Assembly: GCF_000407545.1 (NCBI RefSeq)
Contig: NZ_ASWH01000001.1
Location: forward strand, 1,131,501 to 1,195,500
Direction of reading: 5' to 3'
DNA: 64,000 nt
From: Enterococcus gilvus ATCC BAA-350
GTDB lineage: Bacteria; Bacillota; Bacilli; Lactobacillales; Enterococcaceae
The notes under the pieces were generated by a model that worked only from the letters and a program-made list of their open reading frames with translations, was not told where the DNA came from and did not search any database. Below are positions 1 through 7,576 of the stretch, piece after piece. Both the position numbers and the translations under genes were made by a program. The first letter of the stretch is position 1; each line of letters starts with the position of its first letter.

Positions 1-1224
1 CCTGTGAGCCAAATGGATAAAGTCCTAGATGATAAAATGATGTTCGACGGTTCATCTATCGAAGGCTTTGTTCGGATCGAAGAAAGCGATATGTACTTGT
101 ATCCAGATTTGTCTACTTGGATGATTTTCCCATGGGAAAGTGATCACGGCAAAGTGGGACGTTTGATTTGCGACATTTACAGTCCAGATGGCACGCCGTT
201 TCCAGGGGACCCTCGCGGGAACTTGAAACGCATTTTAAAGGGAATGGATGAATTTGGTTTTACATCATTCAACTTAGGACCAGAACCAGAATTTTTCCTA
301 TTTAAAATGGATGAAAATGGCGATCCTACATTAGATTTGAACGATAAAGGCGGCTACTTCGATTTTGCACCGACTGACTTAGGTGAAAATTGCCGTCGCG
401 ATATCGTGTTAGAGCTTGAAAGCTTAGGGTTTGAAGTCGAAGCCTCTCACCATGAAGTTGCACCAGGACAACATGAAATCGACTTTAAATATGCCGATGC
501 GATCGAAGCATGCGATAACATCCAAACGTTCAAATTAGTAGTGAAAACAATTGCCCGCAAGCATGGTCTTCACGCGACCTTCATGCCGAAACCTTTATAC
601 GGCATCAATGGTTCTGGTATGCACTGCAACATGTCCTTATTCAATGAAGACGGCAATGTTTTCTATGACGAAGACGGCCCAATGAAATTAAGTAAAACTG
701 CTTATCACTTCTTAGCAGGATTATTGAAACACGCGCGTGCATACACGGCAGTATGTAACCCGATCGTAAACTCTTACAAACGTTTAGTTCCCGGCTTTGA
801 AGCACCCGTATATGTAGCATGGAGCGGGCGCAACCGTTCGCCATTGATTCGTATCCCTGAATCTCGCGGCTTGTCTACTCGTTTAGAATTACGTTCAGTC
901 GACCCTGCAGCTAATCCATATTTGACTATGGCTGTTCTGTTGGAAGCTGGTTTAGACGGAATCCGTAACGAATTAACACCGCCGGCAGCAGTTGACCGCA
1001 ACATCTATGTGATGACGGAAGAAGAACGTAAAGAAGCAGAGATCTATGATTTGCCATCAACGATCCACAATGCGATCAAAGCATTGCGTGAAGATCAAAT
1101 CATGGTGGATGCCCTTGGAAACCATATTTACACAAACTTCAATGAAGCAAAACGTATGGAATGGGCAGCTTTCCGTCAAACTGTTTCTGAGTGGGAACGC
1201 GATCAATATTTAGAGCTTTACTAA
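1..1224 (+). CDS. glnA: Glutamine synthetase type I (5' end outside window)
   Basis: Glutamine synthetase joins ammonia to glutamate using ATP in the cytoplasm. The frame is open from the first base, so the gene begins upstream; about 37 N-terminal residues are missing relative to the usual length of about 444. Visible hallmarks are the beta-grasp end ([11 protein letters not shown]), the ATP and glutamate site ([29 protein letters not shown]) and the segment NRSPLIRIP, followed by a C-terminus (DQYLELY) typical of Gram-positive GS-I. The GTG at position 4 and the later ATG are internal codons, not starts. A strong terminator follows directly. In Firmicutes glnA usually follows glnR, which would lie just upstream of this window (inference). 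Confidence 0.97.
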   Translation, partial: PVSQMDKVLDDKMMFDGSSIEGFVRIEESDMYLYPDLSTWMIFPWESDHGKVGRLICDIYSPDGTPFPGDPRGNLKRILKGMDEFGFTSFNLGPEPEFFLFKMDENGDPTLDLNDKGGYFDFAPTDLGENCRRDIVLELESLGFEVEASHHEVAPGQHEIDFKYADAIEACDNIQTFKLVVKTIARKHGLHATFMPKPLYGINGSGMHCNMSLFNEDGNVFYDEDGPMKLSKTAYHFLAGLLKHARAYTAVCNPIVNSYKRLVPGFEAPVYVAWSGRNRSPLIRIPESRGLSTRLELRSVDPAANPYLTMAVLLEAGLDGIRNELTPPAAVDRNIYVMTEEERKEAEIYDLPSTIHNAIKALREDQIMVDALGNHIYTNFNEAKRMEWAAFRQTVSEWERDQYLELY

Positions 1225-1236
1225 TCCAAACTCGCA

Positions 1237-1270
1237 AGACCTTTGAGGACATCCTCAAGGGTCTTTTTTT
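1237..1270 (+). terminator. Rho-independent terminator of glnA
   Basis: A 13-bp stem (agacctttgagga paired with tcctcaagggtct, one wobble/mismatch) is followed by seven or more T residues, 12 bases after the glnA stop. Confidence 0.93.
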
Positions 1271-1439
1271 GACCAAGAAATAACGATTTTAAAGAAAAAT
1301 GACTGAATTTGATTGTTGCGGATTAAGAAAAAAGAAAGAAAAAAATAATTGCGTCCTTTTTATCCAACGCATGTTAAAGGAACATTGGAGGCAAGGTTCA
1401 GATGCTCGTTATAAGTTACTTCCAATAAATAATTTGGTG
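1271..1439. other. AT-rich intergenic stretch, no convincing gene
   Basis: Between the glnA terminator and the next promoter there is only a weak open frame (from 1299) that lacks a ribosome binding site, has low-complexity Lys/Asn content and resembles no family known to me. No RNA gene or repeat was recognised here. Confidence 0.5.
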
Positions 1440-1494
1440 TTGACGTTTTCAAAAAATAGCAGTACCTTTTTCGTGAAGATATCTTACGAAAAGG
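1440..1494 (+). promoter_or_regulatory. Putative promoter with overlapping inverted repeat
   Basis: TTGACG (1440-1445), a 17-base spacer and TACCTT (1463-1468) form a plausible sigma-A promoter for the two genes that follow. An inverted repeat (cctttttcgt at 1465-1474 against acgaaaagg at 1486-1494, with the palindrome aagatatctt between) covers the -10 box and the expected start site. That position would suit an operator; the regulator is unknown. Confidence 0.45.
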
Positions 1495-1526
1495 AAAAAT
1501 GAACAAAAAAGGAGGTCGAGTGAAGG

Positions 1527-1916
1527 ATGGAAGATTATGGGTTAGCGAGACAAAAGCTTTTCACCTTGCAGCGACGGACATTAGAAAAACGATTGCATGC
1601 GTTCTATTATCAGACTCATGATGAAAAGACGACGATTGAAATGCTGATTGCACTACAAGTGCGGGACGAACTGACTGGAGACGCTTTTGATTTCTCTAGA
1701 ATGTTGACAAGCGTGGTGTATCGCATCTTTTTACGGACACGTACAACAAAGATCATGCGTCGATTTTATTTATATTTTATTGATTATTTCAGCGGGAAAG
1801 ATTGGCAATTACTAACGGCAAAATTATTTCCTGTGCTTACGTATAACGAAGAAGATCCAGAAGTGGTCAAAGTACAAACGTGTGATGAAGAAATTATAGG
1901 ATGCGCAGAATCATGA
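1527..1916 (+). CDS. Hypothetical 129-residue protein
   Basis: I do not recognise this family. The protein is soluble-looking and basic in its N-terminal half (KLFTLQRRTLEKRLHAFYY), with aromatic and Arg-rich central segments (RIFLRTRTTKIMRRFYLYF) and an acidic tail. A GGAGG site lies 11 bases upstream of the ATG. The next gene begins 49 bases downstream with its own AAGGAGGGG site and no terminator between, so the two probably form an operon behind the promoter at about 1440. The charge pattern could suit a nucleic-acid or partner-binding protein, but that is speculation. Confidence 0.6.
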   Translation: MEDYGLARQKLFTLQRRTLEKRLHAFYYQTHDEKTTIEMLIALQVRDELTGDAFDFSRMLTSVVYRIFLRTRTTKIMRRFYLYFIDYFSGKDWQLLTAKLFPVLTYNEEDPEVVKVQTCDEEIIGCAES

Positions 1917-1965
1917 GGGGTGCCTTCACAAGAAGAGACTAAAAAATACAAAGGAGGGGAAGGAA

Positions 1966-2898
1966 ATGTTTACGACAACAACGATTACATTAGATGCTCT
2001 CTTTGCGAACAGCGAGGGGAAAAAACATCATTTTCGTATGAAGGGCTTTGATCCAAATAAGCCGGCTGAAAAAGTGAAGGCTGCACTAACGAAGCTGACC
2101 AAGCTGGATATTTTTGAAAAAGACGGCATCGGTCTATATAAAGAACTCTTAGAAGCAAAAATGATCCAACGGACAGATACGGTGTTGTTTAAAGAAGAAA
2201 TAAAAAAGGAACAAAAAACAGAGGAAAAAGATTTCTTTGCGCAGCTCTCCGAAATGGCAGCGGCAATGGGGTATACGATGGAAGAACCAGCCGATATTTT
2301 GGAAACGCTCACACTCCCGCAAGACTTGACGATCATTGAAGAGCAACCTGATCCGAAAACGTTGATTCAATTGATCGCACTGCCGGATGGGATCGATCCG
2401 ACGACGTTGTCCGAGGAACAAAACTACCGAGTGGTGACCTCGTGTCTTCCTGCAAAGGCCACACTGAAGGAATGTTTTATCGATAGTGAAACAACACCAG
2501 CGAAATTATTGGTCGTCTCTTCATTGTCGGAGGAAGAGGAGGGAGTGCCGACTTCCGTCCATACGTTATCAGGTAGTAGTTTCTCCGAAGAAATGAAAGA
2601 AACAACGATAAAAGAACGAATAGATCCAGAAATCGATCCGCTGGAGCAGACAAAGGAACAAACGAATTGGGTAACCATGGCCTCTTTACCGATGAATGCG
2701 GCATTGGATGAGCTAGTCATTGATAATGCGCCAAAAACGCCTGTACATTCAGAGGAGCATATGGAGAAGGAGCCTGTACCCTATTCTTGTGGGGCCACAC
2801 CAAGAAAAATAGAGGGAGACTCTTTGCCGATTCAAGGCAAACAAATCGTCAGTCGTACCCGTCATCGCCTACTCAAGCGTATTCGGAAGCGAGAATAG
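1966..2898 (+). CDS. DUF2922-like domain protein with long acidic extension
   Basis: Residues 5-75 follow the DUF2922 pattern (beta strand, EGKKHHFRM, DPNKP, then a VKAALTKL helix and a strand ending in MIQRTDTVLF); this domain normally makes up a whole protein of about 70 residues of unknown function. Here about 215 extra residues rich in Glu, Thr and Pro follow, ending in a strongly basic tail (RTRHRLLKRIRKRE). The extension holds two related segments, VVTSCLPAKATLKECFID and WVTMASLPMNAALDELVID, suggesting an internal repeat. There is no signal peptide or membrane helix. RBS AAGGAGGGG precedes the ATG. Domain assignment is by pattern only, so moderate confidence. Confidence 0.65.
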   Translation: MFTTTTITLDALFANSEGKKHHFRMKGFDPNKPAEKVKAALTKLTKLDIFEKDGIGLYKELLEAKMIQRTDTVLFKEEIKKEQKTEEKDFFAQLSEMAAAMGYTMEEPADILETLTLPQDLTIIEEQPDPKTLIQLIALPDGIDPTTLSEEQNYRVVTSCLPAKATLKECFIDSETTPAKLLVVSSLSEEEEGVPTSVHTLSGSSFSEEMKETTIKERIDPEIDPLEQTKEQTNWVTMASLPMNAALDELVIDNAPKTPVHSEEHMEKEPVPYSCGATPRKIEGDSLPIQGKQIVSRTRHRLLKRIRKRE

Positions 2899-3082
2899 CG
2901 AATTTCTGATACTTGATCAAAAAACCAACGTTGGGATAAAAGAGAGTGTCGTTAGAAGGAAAAAGGGGAATGTGCTCACTCACAGTGGGGTTATTTGTCA
3001 TGGTGTTTTTTCAATATATTCCTAGTCAAAGTAGGCATTCATCTAGAATGGGAAAACGATGCCGTTTCTTATTTTGAACAGT

Positions 3083-3116
3083 AAAAAGACATCGGAACGA
3101 AATCCGATGTCTTTTT
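3083..3116. terminator. Bidirectional terminator
   Basis: Perfect 14-bp stem (aaaaagacatcgga with tccgatgtcttttt) and a 6-base loop, with an A-run before and a T-run after. It can serve both the DUF2922 operon (+) and tspO (-), which converge here. Confidence 0.93.
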
Positions 3117-3121
3117 GAGTG

Positions 3122-3589
3122 TTAATTCAAGAGTGCTAATCCAAAAGAAAGATAGGTCGCATAAGTGATCCATACAAGATACGGGACAAAACAAATCGCC
3201 GCGCCTTTAGAAATCCCTCGAAACTCTCGAATACTGAAAATGATCGAAAACCAAAGGAACAAGCTGATAAATGACGCGATCCAAAAATGAGAGCCGCCAA
3301 AAAATAAGATGCTCCATATGAAGTTGAGTGCGAGCTGCACTCCAAAAAGAATATACGAGCGCGTCTTGTTTTTTGGTTCTTTGCTGTCAATCACTAAAAA
3401 TAAAGCTAAACCGATCAATGCATAGAGAACTGTCCAAATAATTCCCACGATATTTCCAGGTGGTGCCAGGAAGGGCTTGTTCAATTGTGCGTAGACTGCG
3501 GGAATATCTCCCGCAAAAAAACCGGACAATGATCCGATCAATTCAACTCCGATGATACATGCGAGTAGTTTAAAAAATCTATTTAACAT
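3122..3589 (-). CDS. tspO: TspO/MBR family membrane protein
   Basis: A 155-residue protein with five hydrophobic segments and the tryptophan/aromatic-rich signature of the TspO/MBR family (GDIPAVYAQLNKPFLAPPG; IIWTVLYALIGLAL; ALNFIWSILFFG). Family members sit in the cytoplasmic membrane and bind porphyrins and related ligands; in bacteria they are linked to tetrapyrrole and stress responses, so the exact role here is open. The start is set by AGGAGGATTATT immediately before the ATG. It is monocistronic and convergent with the DUF2922 operon, ending just beyond the shared terminator. Confidence 0.9.
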   Translation of the reverse strand: MLNRFFKLLACIIGVELIGSLSGFFAGDIPAVYAQLNKPFLAPPGNIVGIIWTVLYALIGLALFLVIDSKEPKNKTRSYILFGVQLALNFIWSILFFGGSHFWIASFISLFLWFSIIFSIREFRGISKGAAICFVPYLVWITYATYLSFGLALLN

Positions 3590-3720
3590 AATAATCCTCC
3601 TTTGTCCTTCTTTTTACGAATCATTCCTTCATAAAAGCTAGTACTATTTCAGTATAACGAGCATTCTATTTAAAAGAAAAAAAGATGCTTAAGAAAACTG
3701 ACCTAAACAAAGCAAAAGCG

Positions 3721-3729
3721 TGTTATAAT
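3721..3729 (+). promoter_or_regulatory. Extended -10 promoter for ireB operon
   Basis: TGTTATAAT gives a consensus extended -10 (TGn-TATAAT) without a clear -35. About 105 leader bases follow, including a gccaagagattggc hairpin and an acttgcaaa/tttgtaagt hairpin (one mismatch) followed by T-rich sequence. Confidence 0.55.
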
Positions 3730-3840
3730 AATTCGGAAGATTTTCTAAAGCCAAGAGATTGGCAACTTGCAAAATTTGTAAGTTTTGTCTTCTTTTAGTA
3801 AAATATAATTGTTGATAATTCCAAGGAGAGGTGTGAGAAA

Positions 3841-4110
3841 ATGGGATACACAGATGAAACAGTCCGTTTTGATTTTGATGACAATCGTAAGAAAGAGATC
3901 AGCGAGACATTAACGATCGTCTATAACGCGTTGGCTGAAAAAGGCTACAACCCGATTAACCAAATCGTCGGCTATTTATTATCAGGAGATCCTGCGTATA
4001 TTCCTCGTTATCAAGACGCACGAAACTTGATTCGTCGTCATGAGCGCGATGAAGTTATGGAAGTTTTGGTAAAATATTACTTGAAAGATCACGGTATAGA
4101 TATTCGATGA
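3841..4110 (+). CDS. ireB: IreB regulatory phosphoprotein (UPF0297)
   Basis: An 89-residue protein matching UPF0297/IreB. In Enterococcus faecalis IreB is a small dimeric protein phosphorylated by the Ser/Thr kinase IreK and acts as a negative regulator of intrinsic cephalosporin resistance (established knowledge). The N-terminus [10 protein letters not shown] keeps both Thr residues (T4, T7) at the positions known to be phosphorylated there. RBS GGAGAGG precedes the ATG. It overlaps ruvX by four bases (ATGA) and belongs to the ireB-ruvX-DUF1292 cluster conserved in Firmicutes. Confidence 0.95.
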   Translation: MGYTDETVRFDFDDNRKKEISETLTIVYNALAEKGYNPINQIVGYLLSGDPAYIPRYQDARNLIRRHERDEVMEVLVKYYLKDHGIDIR

Positions 4111-4535
4111 GAGTGATGGGACTTGATGTCGGCTCGAAAACTGTCGGGATCGCGGTGAGTGATCCATTTGGCTGGACGGCTCAAGGAGTCGAGATCATCC
4201 GAATCGACGAAGAAAAGGGGAAGTTCGGTTTTGAACGGCTAGGCGAATTAGTGAAGCAGTACCAAGTCACTAAATTTGTTGTGGGGCTTCCTAAAAATAT
4301 GAACAATTCAATCGGTCCTCGAGCAGAAGCCTCCATGGCGTATGCTGAGAAAATCAAAGAACTCTTTGACTTGCCGATTGAGTATCAAGACGAGCGATTA
4401 ACTACTGTTCAAGCAGAACGGATGCTAGTAGAACAAGCAGATGTTTCTCGTTCGAAAAGAAAAAAAGTTATCGATAAACTTGCAGCAGTCATGATTTTAC
4501 AAAATTATCTTGATCGCAACAGCAATAAACTTTAG
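4107..4535 (+). CDS. ruvX: Putative Holliday junction resolvase RuvX/YqgF
   Basis: A 142-residue RNase H-like fold protein. The N-terminal [19 protein letters not shown] carries the first catalytic Asp of the YqgF family; [14 protein letters not shown] and [13 protein letters not shown] give the second acidic motif, and [19 protein letters not shown] ends the domain. The family is linked to 16S pre-rRNA end processing and Holliday junction resolution. The start overlaps the ireB stop (translational coupling) and yrzB follows after 15 bases. Confidence 0.95.
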   Translation: MRVMGLDVGSKTVGIAVSDPFGWTAQGVEIIRIDEEKGKFGFERLGELVKQYQVTKFVVGLPKNMNNSIGPRAEASMAYAEKIKELFDLPIEYQDERLTTVQAERMLVEQADVSRSKRKKVIDKLAAVMILQNYLDRNSNKL

Positions 4536-4550
4536 AAAAGAGGAATAACT

Positions 4551-4865
4551 ATGGCACACGAACACACACACGATCATGAACATGATCACGACCACGAACA
4601 TGAAGTCATCACTTTAGTGGATGATGAAGGAAATGAAACGCTGTATGAAATCTTATTGACGATCGATGGTCAAGAAGAATTTAACCGCAATTATGTATTG
4701 CTTTACCCAGCAGGCGCACCTGAAGATGAAGACGTTGAATTGCAAGCTTACGCATACGTTGAAAATGAAGACGGCAGTGAAGGCGAATTGCAACAAATCG
4801 AAACAGATGCTGAATGGGATATGATTGAAGAAGTTTTCAATACGTTCATGACAGAAGAAGAATAA
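4551..4865 (+). CDS. yrzB: DUF1292 family protein, His-rich N-terminus
   Basis: A 104-residue DUF1292 protein (core [20 protein letters not shown]; acidic throughout). The first 18 residues alternate His with Asp/Glu, which could bind divalent metals (inference); the short B. subtilis YrzB lacks such a tail as far as I recall. It is the third gene of the ireB-ruvX-yrzB operon. The last codons (F-M-T-E-E-E-stop) lie inside the attachment core of the genomic island, so the stop codon and the following terminator are supplied by the island. A related 3' end with one more Glu codon lies at the far side of the island. Confidence 0.92.
   Translation: MAHEHTHDHEHDHDHEHEVITLVDDEGNETLYEILLTIDGQEEFNRNYVLLYPAGAPEDEDVELQAYAYVENEDGSEGELQQIETDAEWDMIEEVFNTFMTEEE
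4845..4862 (+). repeat. Attachment core, integrase-proximal end
   Basis: 18 bp ttcatgacagaagaagaa, the last codons of yrzB; identical copy at 15290-15307. Sequence similarity continues downstream into a terminator of matching design on both sides. Confidence 0.85.
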
Positions 4866-4881
4866 TAGAGCTAAAATGATG

Positions 4882-4916
4882 GGAGAAGCCTTGGTAATAC
4901 AAGGTTTCTCCTTTTG
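4882..4916 (+). terminator. Terminator of yrzB supplied by the island
   Basis: 12-bp stem ggagaagccttg / caaggtttctcc (one G-T pair) plus a T-run. It closely resembles the terminator at 15326-15358 beyond the far end, so the island carries a copy of its target's 3' region including the terminator. Confidence 0.9.
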
Positions 4917-4927
4917 TATTGTTTTAC

Positions 4928-4951
4928 TGAACGTGTTATTGAACGTGTTCT
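4928..4951 (+). repeat. Integrase arm-type repeat pair (integrase end)
   Basis: Two copies of tgaacgtg spaced 12 bases apart, the second extending to tgaacgtgttct. The same 24-base arrangement occurs at 15168-15191 in the same orientation with two mismatches, as expected for arm-binding sites of Tn916-like integrases. Confidence 0.75.
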
Positions 4952-4952
4952 T

Positions 4953-6104
4953 CTACAAATCAACGTATTCAACAAACTTTTCGGCTGTTGTTTCTTTAGT
5001 TTCTTTGCTCAAGTGACCGTACGTGTCCATAGTCATTTTGATTGACGAGTGTCTTAATCGGACTTGGACGGCTTTCATTGATTCGCCTGCATCAAGTAGT
5101 ATGCTTGCGTGCGTGTGACGAGTAACATGTACGCCGAGAAATGGGATATCAGCATTAGCAGTTATTGTTTTCATCCGTTGGTAGATACCGTGATGAGTAA
5201 TTTTCTGCTTATAGATACCGCAAAAAATAAGGCTGGGATCAGTTACACCTAGAGAGAGCATATACTTTCTTTGATCGATCTGCCATTTCTTCAAGATTGA
5301 TAAAGTTTTGTCATCTAATGATACCGAACCGCTACTGCCTGCTGTTTTGGGCTGGGAGACGGTGTAACCGTTCTTTGTCTGGCTAAGCGTCTTATTGATT
5401 GTTACTTCTTTCTTATCGAAGTCGATGTCTTTCCAATCCAGTGCTAAAGCTTCACTAACTCGGCATCCGCTGAAAAACAGGAAGCGGAGGAGAACCTTGT
5501 TGAAGTCATTATTAAACGTACAAGGTTTGGTGTCTAGGTAACTGAACAAGGTTTTAATCTGTTCTTTACTATAAACCTTTACGGCATCGCTTGTTTGGTT
5601 TTTCAACATTCTTTTTGGCATCATCACGTGTTCCAGTGGATTGAATTGAATGAGCCCTAAGTGGACGGCGTACGCAAATATACGTTTAGCTGTAGAATGA
5701 AGAACTTTGTATTGATCCGTGTCCTTAGCCCATTGGTTAAGGATTTTTTGAGCTTTTTTGACCGTGACTTTATCAATGAAGAGGTTCCCATAATGTGGGA
5801 TAATCCACTTTCTAAATTTGATTTCCATTTTGATGAAAGTGACTTCTTTGACGGTTGTTCTGTAGGTGTCTAGCCACAGCTCGTATACATCTAAGAAAGT
5901 TTCTTTATTCTGTTTTTTGATAAGACCTTCCTTTTCAAAGTCTAATTGCAATTTAGCGCAAGCTAGTTGGGCTTCTTTCTTTGTCTTGAATCCTCTTCGA
6001 GTAGTCTCTATATCTTTCCCTGTGGCTGTGTCTTTTCCAAGGTACACTCGGAATAACCAAACCATTGTTCCATCCTTTTTTGGGTATTGTTGATATGTTG
6101 CCAT
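4953..6104 (-). CDS. int: Tyrosine recombinase / integrase
   Basis: A 383-residue site-specific recombinase. It has an N-terminal AP2-like arm-binding domain (YQQYPKKDGTMVWLFRVYLG...GFKTKKEAQLA), a SAM-like core-binding domain (about 60-160) and a C-terminal catalytic domain with the Arg of SGCRVSEALAL, HVTRH and the Tyr of MDTYGHLS. It should excise and integrate the island using the cores at 4845 and 15290 and the adjacent arm repeats. The start is at the ATG of MATYQQ, preceded by AGGAGGA nine bases upstream; a longer reading from 6167 lacks a ribosome site. Transcription points toward the attachment site. Confidence 0.95.
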   Translation of the reverse strand: MATYQQYPKKDGTMVWLFRVYLGKDTATGKDIETTRRGFKTKKEAQLACAKLQLDFEKEGLIKKQNKETFLDVYELWLDTYRTTVKEVTFIKMEIKFRKWIIPHYGNLFIDKVTVKKAQKILNQWAKDTDQYKVLHSTAKRIFAYAVHLGLIQFNPLEHVMMPKRMLKNQTSDAVKVYSKEQIKTLFSYLDTKPCTFNNDFNKVLLRFLFFSGCRVSEALALDWKDIDFDKKEVTINKTLSQTKNGYTVSQPKTAGSSGSVSLDDKTLSILKKWQIDQRKYMLSLGVTDPSLIFCGIYKQKITHHGIYQRMKTITANADIPFLGVHVTRHTHASILLDAGESMKAVQVRLRHSSIKMTMDTYGHLSKETKETTAEKFVEYVDL

Positions 6105-6265
6105 GATAAATATTCCTCCTTGTAATAAGCCACGTAGCCCGCTGAGAGCTCGTAAGCTTTTTATCATCTCCTCTCTTCCAAATATCTTAACCTTATCTTT
6201 TTACGCATGATTGCTTTGTCAATTTTATGGATGCTCCGGCATCACTCCTTTCACTGGGAGAAATT

Positions 6266-6862
6266 CTAACTACTTAAATAGTCTTCAATTAGTCGTAGTG
6301 TCCTTTTGATTTCCCCCCTAGTTAAACCTCTTTCTTTAAGCTGGTGGAGAGGCTTTCTCAACTCAATGGGTAAATTTCTAGATAATTCTCTCTCCTGCGT
6401 ATATCTTGTAAGTATCATTACGAAACAGTCCATGATATGCGGGGCATCTTCGTAACACCATTCATTTTCATTTATTTCTTCAAATAGATTATCTATAATC
6501 TCTTGTTTCACTTCTTGTGATGCGGACTCATAAAATTCAAATGAAGTTGCTTCAGCAGAACCGCTATAGAATTTCTTCATGTGCTTATAGGGTTTTGAAT
6601 CGGTTTTTAGTAGGGAATGGATATAATCGTTGAAATCTCCGTAAAGAATCCAACTTATGCTGGTGCGACCAATGATTGCTATCAGTTCAAGTTTCTCTTT
6701 GCTCGGCATTCTTGAGCCGTGCTCCCAATTATTTACTGCTGTTTTACTCGCTCCTCCGATCAACTGACCGAATTTCTCCATTGTGCACCCGAAAGAGTTG
6801 CGTATAGACTTAATGCGCATCCCTATTTTTTTAGTGTCATATAGGTCTGTTTGTTTAATCAT
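6266..6862 (-). CDS. XRE/CI-like repressor of the island
   Basis: A 198-residue protein with an N-terminal helix-turn-helix (about 12-65: IGMRIKSIRNSF...MEKFGQLIG...TAVNNWEHGSRMPSKEKLELIAII) and an unassigned C-terminal region. Divergent from the HTH/primase genes and next to int, it sits where island or phage repressors normally sit, so it probably controls the lytic/replication promoter at about 6933 and its own. The start uses GAGGTGA nine bases upstream of the ATG at 6862; the upstream GTG lacks spacing. The C-terminal region has no visible RecA-type cleavage site, so induction may be through an antirepressor (inference). Confidence 0.85.
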   Translation of the reverse strand: MIKQTDLYDTKKIGMRIKSIRNSFGCTMEKFGQLIGGASKTAVNNWEHGSRMPSKEKLELIAIIGRTSISWILYGDFNDYIHSLLKTDSKPYKHMKKFYSGSAEATSFEFYESASQEVKQEIIDNLFEEINENEWCYEDAPHIMDCFVMILTRYTQERELSRNLPIELRKPLHQLKERGLTRGEIKRTLRLIEDYLSS

Positions 6863-6897
6863 CGATAAATTCACCTCAGATGAATAATATCACACTA

Positions 6898-6961
6898 TGA
6901 ATACTTAGTATACACAAAAAAATTTTTTTATATTGACATGATGATATTTTAGTTATTTAAT
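6898..6961 (+). promoter_or_regulatory. Divergent control region with promoter and operator-like palindrome
   Basis: TTGACA (6933-6938), 17 bases, TTTAAT (6956-6961) is a good promoter toward the HTH/primase genes. The near-palindrome atacttagtat lies about 30 bases upstream, between this promoter and the repressor start, and is a candidate repressor operator. Confidence 0.55.
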
Positions 6962-7218
6962 GTATGTGTGCAGCATGATTTTTAGAATGGGTTCTCGGTG
7001 GAAGTTCATAAATTCACTGGGTAGGGTGTTTTGAATTTTACTCTATTAAATAAAGTCAATAGACTATTTTAGAGCCTTTTTTATATTTTTAAACTGTTTG
7101 TTTTTTTATGGAGATGAGTGTAGAGAAGACCAAAAAATGCACTTGCAAATTAAAAAAAAATGATTTATCATCACTTGTGTTGAATGTTATTTATGTAGAC
7201 GTATTGGAGGTGATGGAC

Positions 7219-7473
7219 ATGAGGCTTGTTGTTAACTTAGATGAAGTTGTGGAAGAGCTGAAAGCGGAACTTAGAGAAATTGTGAAGATACCTGCTGACC
7301 AAAGGTACGGGACTTATTTAACTACTAAACAAACTAGGCAGTACTTAGGAGGTATTTCGACTAATACGCTAAACAAACTAAGACAGCAAGGGTTACCACG
7401 AGTAACAATTGATGGTTTGTGTCTATATAAGAAGACTGACATTTGTGAGTTTTTAGATGGACATAAGCGTTAA
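7219..7473 (+). CDS. Small HTH protein (excisionase/MerR-like)
   Basis: 84 residues. After a helical N-terminal part (LDEVVEELKAELREIVKIP) comes a winged-helix segment of the HTH_17 type (YLTTKQTRQYLGGISTNTLNKLRQQGLP... DGLCLYKKTDICEFLD), typical of excisionases and small phage regulators. The start is decided by GGAGG at 7206-7210, eight bases before ATG 7219; upstream ATG codons at 7108 and 7213 have no properly spaced site. It is the first gene of the divergent plus-strand block and may act as excisionase or as regulator of the primase gene. About 255 bases of leader precede it. Confidence 0.75.
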   Translation: MRLVVNLDEVVEELKAELREIVKIPADQRYGTYLTTKQTRQYLGGISTNTLNKLRQQGLPRVTIDGLCLYKKTDICEFLDGHKR

Positions 7474-7576
7474 TGATTTAGAGTTAGAAATCTATCAATT
7501 AAATCATATAGATAAGTAAGATTCTTTTAAGACATATCTACATGATTTAATACACAATGAAAAGGAGAAAACTAAT

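Noticed and set aside
1299..1502. 67-codon open frame between glnA and the DUF2922 operon
   Set aside because: No ribosome site, low-complexity Lys/Asn sequence, and it runs across a plausible promoter and inverted repeat.
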